Of a DNA stretch of 64,000 bases, positions 9,860 through 18,465 are shown one piece after another (position 1 is the first letter of the stretch; each line of letters opens with the position of its first letter). A program made the translations under genes and the position numbers. The notes under the pieces are model-generated. The model saw only the letters and a list, made by a program, of their open reading frames with translations, was not told where the DNA came from and did no database searches. The stretch covers positions 2,542,001-2,606,000 of the forward strand of contig NZ_CP069161.1 of NCBI RefSeq assembly GCF_018802605.1, in the 5' to 3' direction. Source of the stretch: Paludibacterium paludis. GTDB lineage: Bacteria; Pseudomonadota; Gammaproteobacteria; Burkholderiales; Chromobacteriaceae.

Positions 9860-10959
9860 AGCGATCCACTCCTTCTGAGAAACAACAGGTACGCGCAACC
9901 GAGCGTGACGGCGGCGATGGCCAGCAGCGGCCAGGCATGGGGCCAGACGTCGCCCGCGCCATATCCCTTGAGAAAAATCCCTTTGACGATGACGATGAAA
10001 TGACGCAACGGATCGATGGCGCTCAGCGCGCGCAGCACGGGGGGCATGTTTTCCACGGGGGCCATGTAGCCGGACAGAATGACCGCCGGCGACATGAAGG
10101 CGAAGGAACCGAGAAACGCCTGCTGCTGGTTGGACGACAGGGCGGAAATCAGCAGACCGAAGCCGATCAGCGACAAACCGTAGGCGATCATCGAGGCCAG
10201 GAGCAGCCAGACCGGCCCGGTGAACGGCACGCGGTACACCCATACCGCCGCGAGCGCGATGATGCCGCCTTGCACCAGGGCCACCAGCACACCGGGCACG
10301 GCCTTGCCCGCCATGATGAAGGCCGGAGTCAGCGGGGTGACCAGCAATTGCTCGAACGTTCCCTCTTCTTTCTCGCGGGCCAGTGACAGGGCGGTGACCA
10401 TCAGGCAACCGATCGTGGTAATGATCGCCACGAGGCTCGGCAGAACGAACCAGCGGTAGTCGAGATTGGGGTTGTAGAGGTGACGCGTCACCAGCGTGGC
10501 CGGCACCGTGCCGGCATAGCGCTCCCGCGTGAAATCGCGCACCACCTCGCCGGCATAACCGTAGGCGATCTGGGCGCTGTTGGAACGGCGACCGTCGATG
10601 ATGGCCTGCAAGGACACGCCCCTGCCCGCGGCCAGCCGACGCGAGAAGTCCCGGGGAATGCGAATGGCCAGCAGCACCTCCTGGCGGTCGATGAGCCGGG
10701 CGAGCTCCGCATCGCTGCGCGCCATCTCGATGTAGGGGAACGCGCGCGTCGCGGCAAGCCGCTCGACGAGTTCGATGGAGGCCGCGCCGCCATCCTGATT
10801 GAACACCGCCAGATGGCTGTTCCTGACTTCGAGCGTCGCCGCGAACGGAAACAGCGCCAACTGCAGCAGGACGGGCACGATCAGAAGACCGCGGCTTTGC
10901 GGATTGCGCAGCAGCGCGGCCAGCTCCTTGCGCACCAGGGTGTAGAGTCGGTACCACAT
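9856..10959 (-). CDS. ybhR: ABC-2 exporter permease, YbhR-like
   Basis: The 367-residue inner-membrane permease belongs to the ABC-2 family. An N-terminal membrane anchor is followed by a periplasmic domain and about five further membrane segments. The family motif SLAREKEEGTFEQLLVTPL lies between segments. Length and gene order match E. coli YbhR (368 residues), the partner of YbhS in the YbhGFSR exporter. That exporter is linked in E. coli to cation/drug efflux. The gene starts one base after the ybhS stop and overlaps the outer-membrane-factor gene by four bases. Confidence 0.88.
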   Translation of the reverse strand: MWYRLYTLVRKELAALLRNPQSRGLLIVPVLLQLALFPFAATLEVRNSHLAVFNQDGGAASIELVERLAATRAFPYIEMARSDAELARLIDRQEVLLAIRIPRDFSRRLAAGRGVSLQAIIDGRRSNSAQIAYGYAGEVVRDFTRERYAGTVPATLVTRHLYNPNLDYRWFVLPSLVAIITTIGCLMVTALSLAREKEEGTFEQLLVTPLTPAFIMAGKAVPGVLVALVQGGIIALAAVWVYRVPFTGPVWLLLASMIAYGLSLIGFGLLISALSSNQQQAFLGSFAFMSPAVILSGYMAPVENMPPVLRALSAIDPLRHFIVIVKGIFLKGYGAGDVWPHAWPLLAIAAVTLGCAYLLFLRRSGSL

Positions 10960-10960
10960 G

Positions 10961-12091
10961 TCAGCTCCCGTCCAGCCGGCGGCTGGTTTTCCAGGCGGTC
11001 AACCCGAGCCAGAACAACGCTGACATGAAAAGAAAGGCGATGTTCGGCAGAAGCACCGGCCAGATATCCCCGGCCTGGAACAGGGTTTGCAGCGCGCTGA
11101 CGAAATAGCGCGCCGGAATCAGATAGGTGACGGCCCTGACGGGCCCCGGCATGCTCGCGATGTCGAACACGAAACCGGACAGCATGGTGGCGGGCAGGAA
11201 CGCGGCCGTCAGCGCGCCTTGCGCGGCCATGAACTGGTTGCGCGTCACGGTGGACAGGAACAACCCCAACCCCAGGCCGCTGCCGAGAAACAGGCTGGCG
11301 ACCAGAAACAGCAGCCACAGCCCGCCCCTGAACGGCACATGCATAAGAAATAGCGCCACCAGTACGCACAATGTCATGGCCATCAGCCCCAGCACGTAAT
11401 ACGGCAGGATTTTGGAGAGCAGCAGTTCGGCGCGCGTCGCCGGTGTCGCCAGCAGCGCCTCCATGGTGCCGCGCTCCCATTCGCGGGCGACCACCAGCGA
11501 CGTCAGCAAAGCGCCGATGATGGTCATGATCACGGAGATGGATCCGGGCACCAGAAAATTGCGGCTGACGGTGGTCGGGTTGAACCAGAAGCGCGGTTCG
11601 ATGGACACCGACGGGGGCGGAGCCACGCCAAGATCCCGCGCCCGGGCGGTCATCCACACCCGCCAGACGCCCTGCACATAGTTGCCGAGGAAGTTCGCGG
11701 TATTGGGTTCGGCGCCGTCGGTGAGCACCTGGATGGCGGCGTCCCCCCCGCCTCGCCGCACTTTCGCGGAAAAGTCTCCGGCGATCACCACCATGCCCCG
11801 CACGTGGCCGGCTTTCAGTTCACGCGCCATCGCCTGACGCGACATCGCCCGGCGGCTGTCGATATACGGTGACGCCTCAAGAGCGGTGACAAAGCGCGCG
11901 GCCTCGGCCCCGCCGTCCTCGCAGACGATGCCGACCCGGATCCGGTTGGCGTCCAGGTTGATGCCGAAACCGAAAATGAACAACAGCACCACCGGCAGCA
12001 CGAAGGCGATCAGAATGCTGCTCGGATCGCGGACGATCTGCCGGCTCTCCTTGCGGCACAGAGCGGCGAGCCGCCGGAAACTGAAATTCAT
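10961..12091 (-). CDS. ybhS: ABC-2 exporter permease, YbhS-like
   Basis: The 376-residue ABC-2 permease is the second membrane subunit of the exporter. Key motifs are CRKESRQIVRDPSSILIAF at the N-terminus and LVVAREWERGTMEALLATP before the C-terminal membrane segments. Its length is almost the same as E. coli YbhS. The start overlaps the stop of the ATPase gene by four bases. With YbhR it should form the heterodimeric pore energised by YbhF. Confidence 0.88.
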   Translation of the reverse strand: MNFSFRRLAALCRKESRQIVRDPSSILIAFVLPVVLLFIFGFGINLDANRIRVGIVCEDGGAEAARFVTALEASPYIDSRRAMSRQAMARELKAGHVRGMVVIAGDFSAKVRRGGGDAAIQVLTDGAEPNTANFLGNYVQGVWRVWMTARARDLGVAPPPSVSIEPRFWFNPTTVSRNFLVPGSISVIMTIIGALLTSLVVAREWERGTMEALLATPATRAELLLSKILPYYVLGLMAMTLCVLVALFLMHVPFRGGLWLLFLVASLFLGSGLGLGLFLSTVTRNQFMAAQGALTAAFLPATMLSGFVFDIASMPGPVRAVTYLIPARYFVSALQTLFQAGDIWPVLLPNIAFLFMSALFWLGLTAWKTSRRLDGS

Positions 12092-13827
12092 GCGCTCTCC
12101 CCGGTTCGTTCTTCGCGCTCGATCAGGGCGATGAATGCGTCCTCCATGGTCGGGTCCGGCAGGGTGTCGCTGCGCGCCCGCCGCTTGAGCTCATCCGGCG
12201 TGCCGGCGGCGATCATCCGTCCCCGGTAGACCAGGCCGATCCGGTCGCAGTATTCGGCCTCGTCCATGAAGTGCGTGGTCACCATCACGGTGACGCCCTT
12301 GTCGACCAGCCCGTTGATATGACTCCAGAATTCGCGCCGCGTCACCGGATCGACACCGGAGGTCGGTTCGTCCAGAAACAGGATGGCCGGCCGATGCATC
12401 AGCGCGCACGACAACGCAAGGCGCTGCTTGAACCCGAGCGGCAGCTCGCCCGCCGACATGTCAAGATACGGACCCAACGCGAAAATCCGCACCATGTCGG
12501 CGATCCGCTCATCCCGGATCTTGCCACGCAGCCCGTAAATGCCCGAGAAGAACCTCAGGTTCTGCGCCACGGACAGATTGCCGTACAAGGCGAATTTCTG
12601 CGCCATATAGCCCAGCTGCTGCCGCGCCTTGCCCGGGCTGCGCGTCAGGTCGTACCCCATCACCCGGGCCTCGCCCGAGGTCGGCCGCAGCAAGCCGCAC
12701 ATCATTTTGAAGGTGGTCGACTTGCCGGCGCCGTTGGGACCGAGCAACCCGAAAATCTCGCCGCGCCGCACCCGAAAACCGACCCGGTCGGCGGCGATGA
12801 AATCGCCGAAGCGCCGGGTAAGATCCGTTGCCTCGATGGCCCCGGTGTCATCCACCCCGCTTGGCCATTCCACCCGGTCCAGATGATCGGCGAGCGGCGA
12901 GACTCCCATCGGTCCGCCGCCCACCAGCGCCATGAAAGCGTCCTCGAGGCGCGGGCGGGCATCGACCAGCTGCGCATCGGCGCCGGCGCCCAGTCCGGCG
13001 GAATCCGGCGCACGGCCGGGCTCGGCCAGGACCAGCCGGATGGCCTCGCCCTGCAGCACACCGTCGATCACCCGCTCCGAACACACGACCCGCCGCAACA
13101 CGGCGCGCCGGTTCCCCTCGATATTCCGCAACAGCATGCTGCGTCCCGTCATCGACGCTATCAGTTCGCCGGGCGTGCCCGAGTGGATCACGCGGCCCTC
13201 GTGCATCAGAAGCAAATCCGAACAGCGCTCGGCCTCGTCCAGATACGATGTGCCCCAGACAATCGTCATGCCGTCGGACGCCAGTTGGCAAACCATCCGC
13301 CACAACTCCCGGCGCGAGACCGGATCGACGCCGACGCATGGCTCGTCCAGCAAGAGCACGTCCGGCGAGCCGATCAGAGTGCAGGCGAGTCCCAGTTTCT
13401 GCTTCATTCCCCCCGAGAGCTTGCCGGCCGGGCGAGAGGTGAAGCGCGCAAGATCGGTGAACGATAGCAGCCGGGCAAGGCGCGATGCGCGCGCATCGCC
13501 GGTGACATCGCGCAGATCGGCATACAGATCCAGGTTTTCAAGGACGGTCAGATCCTCGTAGAGACCGAACTTCTGCGGCATGTAACCGAGCCGCTGGCGC
13601 AATGCGCCGGCATCGGCGACCGGATCCAGCCCGTTCACCCGCAACAACCCGCCGCTGGGCGCAAGCAGCCCGGCGATCAGGCGCATCAGGGTGGTTTTGC
13701 CCGCCCCGTCCGGCCCGGCCAGAGCGGTGATCGTGCCGCGCCGAATCGCCGCATCGACGCGATGCAGCGCGGGCACGCCGGCAAACGTGTGGTGCAATCC
13801 ATCCGCCACGATGGCATGGCCGTTCAT
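12088..13827 (-). CDS. ybhF: ABC exporter ATPase with two fused nucleotide-binding domains, YbhF-like
   Basis: The 579-residue protein joins two ABC ATPase domains. The first has Walker A GPDGAGKTT and signature LSGGMKQKLGLA. The second has Walker A GPNGAGKST and a divergent signature, LPLGFKQRLALS, where the usual SGG is replaced. This layout and length equal E. coli YbhF. The degenerate second signature suggests unequal ATP sites. The ATG at 13827 follows GGGGGG and lies two bases after the stop of the ybhG gene. A longer open frame upstream belongs to the other reading of ybhG and is rejected. Confidence 0.92.
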   Translation of the reverse strand: MNGHAIVADGLHHTFAGVPALHRVDAAIRRGTITALAGPDGAGKTTLMRLIAGLLAPSGGLLRVNGLDPVADAGALRQRLGYMPQKFGLYEDLTVLENLDLYADLRDVTGDARASRLARLLSFTDLARFTSRPAGKLSGGMKQKLGLACTLIGSPDVLLLDEPCVGVDPVSRRELWRMVCQLASDGMTIVWGTSYLDEAERCSDLLLMHEGRVIHSGTPGELIASMTGRSMLLRNIEGNRRAVLRRVVCSERVIDGVLQGEAIRLVLAEPGRAPDSAGLGAGADAQLVDARPRLEDAFMALVGGGPMGVSPLADHLDRVEWPSGVDDTGAIEATDLTRRFGDFIAADRVGFRVRRGEIFGLLGPNGAGKSTTFKMMCGLLRPTSGEARVMGYDLTRSPGKARQQLGYMAQKFALYGNLSVAQNLRFFSGIYGLRGKIRDERIADMVRIFALGPYLDMSAGELPLGFKQRLALSCALMHRPAILFLDEPTSGVDPVTRREFWSHINGLVDKGVTVMVTTHFMDEAEYCDRIGLVYRGRMIAAGTPDELKRRARSDTLPDPTMEDAFIALIEREERTGESA

Positions 13828-13829
13828 GA

Positions 13830-14804
13830 TCACCCCCCGGCGAGGCGCACCGTGACGGGCATCCCCTGCCGCAAACCGTCGTCGGGGTTGGCGATCACCA
13901 CGCGCAGGCGGTAGACCAGCGCCGTGCGCAAATCGGCGGTTTCGACGTTTTTGGGAGTGAATTCGGCGGTCGGAGAGACAAAGCCGACCACGCCGTCGTA
14001 GCGGGCTCGGCAACCGTCGCAACTGACCTTGACCCGGGTTCCACTGGAAAAGCGCGGCAGATCCGGTTCGGCGGCATAGGCGCGCACCCAGACAGGCCGC
14101 CGCAGCGACAGCGTGAACACCGTACCGCCCGCGGCAAGCATACTGCCCGGCTCGACCGCGCGGGTGAGGATCACCCCGGCAGCCGGCGCGCGCAACACGG
14201 TATCGGCCACTTGCAGCTCAAGTCCGGCAAGATGCGCCCGGGCGCGCCCGACATTGGCGTCCGCCTCGGCGATTTCCTCGGCCCGGTAGCCTTTCGTCAA
14301 CGCCCGGTACTGGGCCCGTGCCGCCACAAGCTGCGCGGCCGCCTGGTCGCGCTGGGCGCGGGCCTCGTCCAGAACCCGTTGCGCGGAAGCGCCGGTTCCG
14401 GCCAGCGTCTGTTGCCGCGCGAGAACTTCGCTGGCATTGCCGAGCGCCGCCGCCTTGGCGTCGACCGCCGCCCGTGCCTGTTCGACATCCTCCTTGCGGT
14501 AGCCGGCGTGATACAGCGCCTGCCGCGCCTTGAGCGCCGCCAGCGCGGCGGAGGCATCGTCGCGGGCATGTTCCAGCGGTTGCGCATCCAGCTCGCCCAG
14601 CACCTCTCCGGCGCGAACGCTTGCGCCCTCATCGACGGTCAGGGATTTGAGACGGCCACCGACCCGGAACGCGACGTTGACCTCGCGGATATCGACATTT
14701 CCCGACAGTACGGGCTCCGCCGGGCCTGCGGCGTACCAACTCCAGCCGTAATAGAGGGAAAGAGCGGCAACCGCCGCCACGGGCAACAGCCAGCGTTTGT
14801 TCAT
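13830..14804 (-). CDS. ybhG: HlyD-family membrane fusion protein, YbhG-like
   Basis: The 324-residue periplasmic adaptor has one N-terminal membrane anchor, a biotinyl-lipoyl-like domain and an alpha-helical hairpin. The segments GNVDIREVNVAFRVGGR, LTRAVEPGSMLAAGGTVFTL and GFVSPTAEFTPKNVET are close to E. coli YbhG as I remember it. It should link the inner-membrane ABC complex to the outer-membrane factor encoded last in the operon. The ATG at 14804 overlaps the tetR stop codon by four bases. Confidence 0.92.
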   Translation of the reverse strand: MNKRWLLPVAAVAALSLYYGWSWYAAGPAEPVLSGNVDIREVNVAFRVGGRLKSLTVDEGASVRAGEVLGELDAQPLEHARDDASAALAALKARQALYHAGYRKEDVEQARAAVDAKAAALGNASEVLARQQTLAGTGASAQRVLDEARAQRDQAAAQLVAARAQYRALTKGYRAEEIAEADANVGRARAHLAGLELQVADTVLRAPAAGVILTRAVEPGSMLAAGGTVFTLSLRRPVWVRAYAAEPDLPRFSSGTRVKVSCDGCRARYDGVVGFVSPTAEFTPKNVETADLRTALVYRLRVVIANPDDGLRQGMPVTVRLAGG

Positions 14805-15448
14805 GATGGACACTCCCCGGGGCGCAGGCCCCGTAGCGCCCACCCCAGGCGCTCTTCGAGGCATTGGGTATCGATGGCAAAACGGGTCAGGGCTTCCTCG
14901 ATCACATCCGGCAGCACGTCCTTGCCGCACAAGAGACGCTGGGCGACCAGCGGCATGCCGAGCGAAGCCATGAGGAACATGAGCTGATGCAGGGCGGGCG
15001 CCCCGCACACTTGCCCGGCGGCCTGCGCGTCTTCAATGCAGCGCAGGATCATTTGCGGATGACGCGGAGCCAGACCGCGTAAAAAGGCCCTCACGGCTTT
15101 TTCGCCGGAGCCGGCATCGAGCAGAATCTGACCGATGAACTCCCCATTGTGGCTGGCGAAAGTGAACAGCTGGCGCAGCATTCCCGCCAGCCGGGTCAGC
15201 GGATCGGCGTCGCGGTCCAGTTGCCACTGCAAGGTATCGAGCAGCGGCCGGTACCAGCTTTCGATCAGCTCGGCGACGAAAGCCTCGCGCTGGCCGAAGT
15301 GATACACGAAACTGCCCGTGTTGATACCGGCGGCGGCGCAGACGCCGCGCACTGTCAACGTCCGGAAACCGTGCGCCCGGGCATGTTCCAGCCCCGTCAG
15401 GAGCAGCGCCTGACGGGTCGGGTTGGAGGGATGCGAGGAAGTGTTCAT
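14801..15448 (-). CDS. TetR-family regulator of the YbhGFSR-like operon
   Basis: The 215-residue repressor has an N-terminal TetR helix-turn-helix (TRQALLLTGLEHARAHGFRT through TGSFVYHFGQREAFVAEL) and a C-terminal ligand domain. It is the first gene of the operon it should control. It overlaps ybhG by four bases, and a near-perfect 20-bp palindrome lies seven bases before its start. In E. coli the corresponding exporter is regulated by the TetR protein CecR (YbiH), so this is a plausible counterpart, but identity by sequence is not shown. The inducing compound is unknown. Confidence 0.9.
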   Translation of the reverse strand: MNTSSHPSNPTRQALLLTGLEHARAHGFRTLTVRGVCAAAGINTGSFVYHFGQREAFVAELIESWYRPLLDTLQWQLDRDADPLTRLAGMLRQLFTFASHNGEFIGQILLDAGSGEKAVRAFLRGLAPRHPQMILRCIEDAQAAGQVCGAPALHQLMFLMASLGMPLVAQRLLCGKDVLPDVIEEALTRFAIDTQCLEERLGWALRGLRPGECPS

Positions 15449-15455
15449 ACCACCA

Positions 15456-15475
15456 ATTTATACGAGCGTATAAAT
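15456..15475 (-). promoter_or_regulatory. palindromic TetR operator over the operon promoter
   Basis: Bases 15456-15475 form a 20-bp inverted repeat (ATTTATACGA/GCGTATAAAT) with one central mismatch, a typical TetR-family operator. On the minus strand a TTGACT lies just upstream and a TATAAA within the palindrome, so bound repressor would cover the core promoter. The leader before the start codon would be very short. Confidence 0.75.
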
Positions 15476-15543
15476 CAGTCAAGCCAACAACATAAACAGA
15501 GGCAACCCGGACAACTGGCCGCGTTGCCATTTCGCGACAACGC

Positions 15544-15954
15544 TCACACCGCCAGCACGCCCAATCCGAGCAACAAACATAGCGGTGAATAGAAGCGGGT
15601 ATCCTGGCGCGCGAAGACGCTGCCTTTGATCCGCTTGAAAAAACCCACCAGACGGAAGTCTCCGACCGCGCGGGCCATCAGCCCCGCGGCGAGCAGACGC
15701 CCCGGCCATACCCGCACGGCATCGGGAACCGGCACGGCCAGCAGGCCGGACTGGATGGCGACAAGGCCGGCACAGGCGATCAGCACCATGCCGACCAGGG
15801 CGGTACCACCGGCCGACGGTTCGAAAACACGCCGGCCATCGACTTCAGGAATGGCCGCCGCTTTGCCGTAAAGGCCGCCGGCCGCCCAATACAGATGCCA
15901 CGCACCCAGTATCACGAATACCCCGCACAACACCGCCGCCAGCCACATCGTCAT
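15544..15954 (-). CDS. DUF3995 family membrane protein
   Basis: The 136-residue protein has four predicted membrane segments. It carries the family features HLYWAAGG near the N-terminus, a central GMVLIACAGLVAI, and RAVGDFRLVGFFK followed by DTRFYSPLCLLL. These define DUF3995, a small inner-membrane family of unknown function. The ATG at 15954 is chosen because AGAGGA precedes it; earlier in-frame starts would add a charged segment. It is convergent with no gene and is separated from the tetR promoter by about 70 bases. Confidence 0.75.
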   Translation of the reverse strand: MTMWLAAVLCGVFVILGAWHLYWAAGGLYGKAAAIPEVDGRRVFEPSAGGTALVGMVLIACAGLVAIQSGLLAVPVPDAVRVWPGRLLAAGLMARAVGDFRLVGFFKRIKGSVFARQDTRFYSPLCLLLGLGVLAV

Positions 15955-16331
15955 CGGATAGTCCTCTTTCATTACGGTCAAGTGTGCCGCCAATCGGCGA
16001 ATCGCGCCTTTTGTCGAACTTCCGTGACATTAACCGTTCCGTTCGACCCTGTCTTGCATGAAAACGACATGATTCAAGATACTTCACGTAAACTTGAACG
16101 CGGACACGACAGAACCGCCATACCGCGGACTCCGTGGCTATCCACCCGCGAGGAGGGTTGCGCGTTGCGTCATGACGAGGGTGGAGAGGCCGCGCTATGC
16201 CCCGCGGCGTAGCGATACCCGGGTTTTCGCACCGGTTGAGGCGGTTTTTTGCGATGAGACCTGCGCGCTCGCCAAGACAGCGGGTCGCGTTTTTTTAGGG
16301 AAGCAACCGGACGGACCACGACGAGGCCATC
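15955..16331. other. intergenic region, possible terminator-like hairpin
   Basis: These 377 bases have no supported gene. At 16258-16286 GACCTGC can pair with GCGGGTC (one wobble), and seven thymines follow at 16290-16296. This terminator-like element lies only 36 bases before the channel gene. It could end a transcript coming from upstream or act as an attenuator. A short open frame crossing the region lacks a ribosome-binding site. Confidence 0.35.
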
Positions 16332-16916
16332 ATGCACAAGAACAGGCTGGAAGCCTTCAGCGATGGCGTTATGGCCATCATTCTCACCATCATGGTGCTG
16401 GAATTGAAAGTGCCACACAGTGCCGATCCTGACGCGCTGCGTCCACTGCTTCCGGTTTTTCTGTCATACGTGCTGAGCTTCGTTTATGTCGGCATTTACT
16501 GGAACAATCACCATCACCTCTTCCATGCCGCGCGGCGCGTGAATGGCGCCATTCTCTGGGCGAACCTGCACCTGCTGTTCTGGCTGTCGCTGATTCCGTT
16601 CGTCACCGGCTGGATGGGGGAAAACCATTACCGGACCCTGCCGGTAATGGGCTACGGAGCGATACTGTTCATGTCGGCCGTCGCCTACTACCTGCTTGGC
16701 CGGGCGATGGTCGCTCACGAAGGCTGCGACTCGCCGGTGGCGCGCGCGCTGCTGCACGACGTCAAGGGCCTGGCCAGCCTGGCGCTTTACGCGGCGGGCA
16801 TCGCCCTCAGCTACGCGGCGCCCTGGGCGGGGATCCTGCTGTATTGCCTCGTGGCCCTGTTGTGGCTGGTTCCGGACCGGCGGATCGAAAAGGTTCTGGC
16901 GAACGGTACCGATTGA
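16332..16916 (+). CDS. TMEM175/DUF1211-family potassium channel-like protein
   Basis: The 194-residue protein has about six membrane segments and begins with the family signature RLEAFSDGVMAIILTIMVLEL. The FSDG part of this motif lines the pore in bacterial and lysosomal TMEM175 potassium channels. The HNHH-like cluster in YWNNHHHLFH of the second helix is also typical. Bacterial members form tetrameric potassium-selective leak channels. The ATG follows ACGAGG. Physiological role here is unknown. Confidence 0.85.
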   Translation: MHKNRLEAFSDGVMAIILTIMVLELKVPHSADPDALRPLLPVFLSYVLSFVYVGIYWNNHHHLFHAARRVNGAILWANLHLLFWLSLIPFVTGWMGENHYRTLPVMGYGAILFMSAVAYYLLGRAMVAHEGCDSPVARALLHDVKGLASLALYAAGIALSYAAPWAGILLYCLVALLWLVPDRRIEKVLANGTD

Positions 16917-17059
16917 GCGGCGCCATGCCGACGGAGGTATCGCCACGGACGCGCGAGCTCGCCGATCGCAAGCGGGGTGGCCGAAGCTGGGAAACGGAAC
17001 GCATGACCTATCCCAGAAAAACCATTCCTCGCGCTACCACCGAGAACACCGCGACGCGT

Positions 17060-17953
17060 TCATGAAACGTCCATCCCCTCTTCCCCCGCCGCCGACAGTT
17101 CGCCAAGAAACAATCGCGCCAGGTCCCGCAGGATCGGGTCCTCCGCGAAGCGGGCATTCACGTACAAGCCGAGTTCCACCCCGGGCAGGGCCGGCAACGG
17201 AATGCCGCGGGCACGGGCGACCCCGGCGGGAATGGTGTCCGGCAGCAGCGCGACAACGCCAAGACCGGCACGCAGCGCCGCCTGCACGGCCTGCAGACTG
17301 GAACTTTCGAACACGATGCGCCAGGCGATGCCGGCGCCATCCAGCGCCGTCAGCATCCTGTCGCGCCACTGGCACGGCGCACTGAACATCACCAGCGGCA
17401 ACGGCTCGCCGCGGTTCGGCCAATCGGGGGCGCCGGCCCAGACCAACGGACACCGCCAGACATTTCTGGGCCGCTCTTCGAGCATGGGCATTTCACCGGT
17501 ATCGGCGATCAGCAAATCCAGTTCGCCCGCGGCATACGCCTCGCCCAGCCGGGGCGACACGCCGGTCACCACCCGCAACTCCAGGGACGGACGAATGGCG
17601 GCGAACTCGGCCAGCACGGTCGCCAGTCCCCAGCCGACGGTATCCTCGAGCAAACCGATACTGCGCCGTTGCCGGATGCTGCCCGCCGCCGCGTCGAGTC
17701 CCGGCACCAGTTGATCGGCCAGCGCCACCATGCGTTCGGCGGCCGGCAACAGGGCCTCCCCGGCGGCGGTCAGCGCGATACCCCGTGGCGAACGGGAGAA
17801 GACCCGATGTCCCAACTGTGTTTCCAGTCCCCGTATGCGCTGACTGAGCGCGGGCTGGGTCAGGGAAAGCCGGGCCGCGGCACGATTGATGCTGCCGGCG
17901 CGCGCCACCGTGAGAAAAGCCCGCAGCAGCGACGTGTCCAGATCCATGGTCAT
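17060..17953 (-). CDS. LysR-family transcriptional regulator
   Basis: The 297-residue protein has the LysR winged helix at the N-terminus (LLRAFLTVARAGSINRAAARLSLTQPALSQRIRGLE) and a periplasmic-binding-like effector domain. It is divergent from the EamA-type transporter gene, with 94 bases between the two starts, so that gene is the most likely target. The effector is not predictable from sequence. Confidence 0.9.
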   Translation of the reverse strand: MTMDLDTSLLRAFLTVARAGSINRAAARLSLTQPALSQRIRGLETQLGHRVFSRSPRGIALTAAGEALLPAAERMVALADQLVPGLDAAAGSIRQRRSIGLLEDTVGWGLATVLAEFAAIRPSLELRVVTGVSPRLGEAYAAGELDLLIADTGEMPMLEERPRNVWRCPLVWAGAPDWPNRGEPLPLVMFSAPCQWRDRMLTALDGAGIAWRIVFESSSLQAVQAALRAGLGVVALLPDTIPAGVARARGIPLPALPGVELGLYVNARFAEDPILRDLARLFLGELSAAGEEGMDVS

Positions 17954-18047
17954 AAGCTTTTCTTTTAACCGGAATAAAAACAGGCACTCTACCTATAGCC
18001 AGGACTTCCCGCTACCATTTGGGCTCGACTCGTTTTTTGGACTCGCC

Positions 18048-18461
18048 ATGTATTACTCCGCCTTGCTGCTCGCCGTCGCCGGCTCCACCGCCTATCACCT
18101 GTCGATGAAACAGATGCCCGGGCATCTGAACCCGTTTTTCGTGCTGACGATCGCGTACGGCATCGCCATGGTGCTCAGCCTGGGCGGGTGGGCGCTGCAA
18201 CCGGAGGGTGGCACGCGGCTAGGAGATCTGAATTGGGGAGTGGTGGCGCTGGGTATCGGCATTCTCGGCATCGAGGTCGGATTCATGCTGGCCTACCGGG
18301 CTGGCTGGAATATCGGTTACGCGGCCCTCGGCTCCAACGCGCTGACCACGCTGATCCTGATGCCCATCGGCTATCTGCTGTTCCGCGAGCCGTTAAGCGC
18401 CATCAAACTGGCCGGCGCCGGATTATGTCTTGGCGGGCTGTGGTTGCTTCTGAAATCCTGA
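18048..18461 (+). CDS. half-size EamA/DMT-type membrane transporter
   Basis: The 137-residue protein has four membrane segments and an EamA-like repeat ending in the conserved GYLLFREPLSAIKLAGAGLCLGG. Full EamA transporters have ten segments in two repeats; this has one repeat, as in small multidrug-resistance proteins, so it probably works as an oligomer. It is divergent from a LysR regulator. A longer open frame from 17886 is rejected because the initial part is soluble and the family start fits 18048. Substrate unknown. Confidence 0.72.
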   Translation: MYYSALLLAVAGSTAYHLSMKQMPGHLNPFFVLTIAYGIAMVLSLGGWALQPEGGTRLGDLNWGVVALGIGILGIEVGFMLAYRAGWNIGYAALGSNALTTLILMPIGYLLFREPLSAIKLAGAGLCLGGLWLLLKS

Positions 18462-18465
18462 CCGT

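Noticed and set aside
8447..10957. 836-codon minus-strand frame joining the ybhR region to the outer-membrane factor
   Set aside because: Its first 366 codons are the wrong frame of ybhR. The real gene begins at 9859 with a strong ribosome-binding site and lipoprotein signal.
16094..16432. 112-codon plus-strand frame before the TMEM175-like gene
   Set aside because: It overlaps the real gene out of frame, has an Arg-rich translation and no ribosome-binding site.
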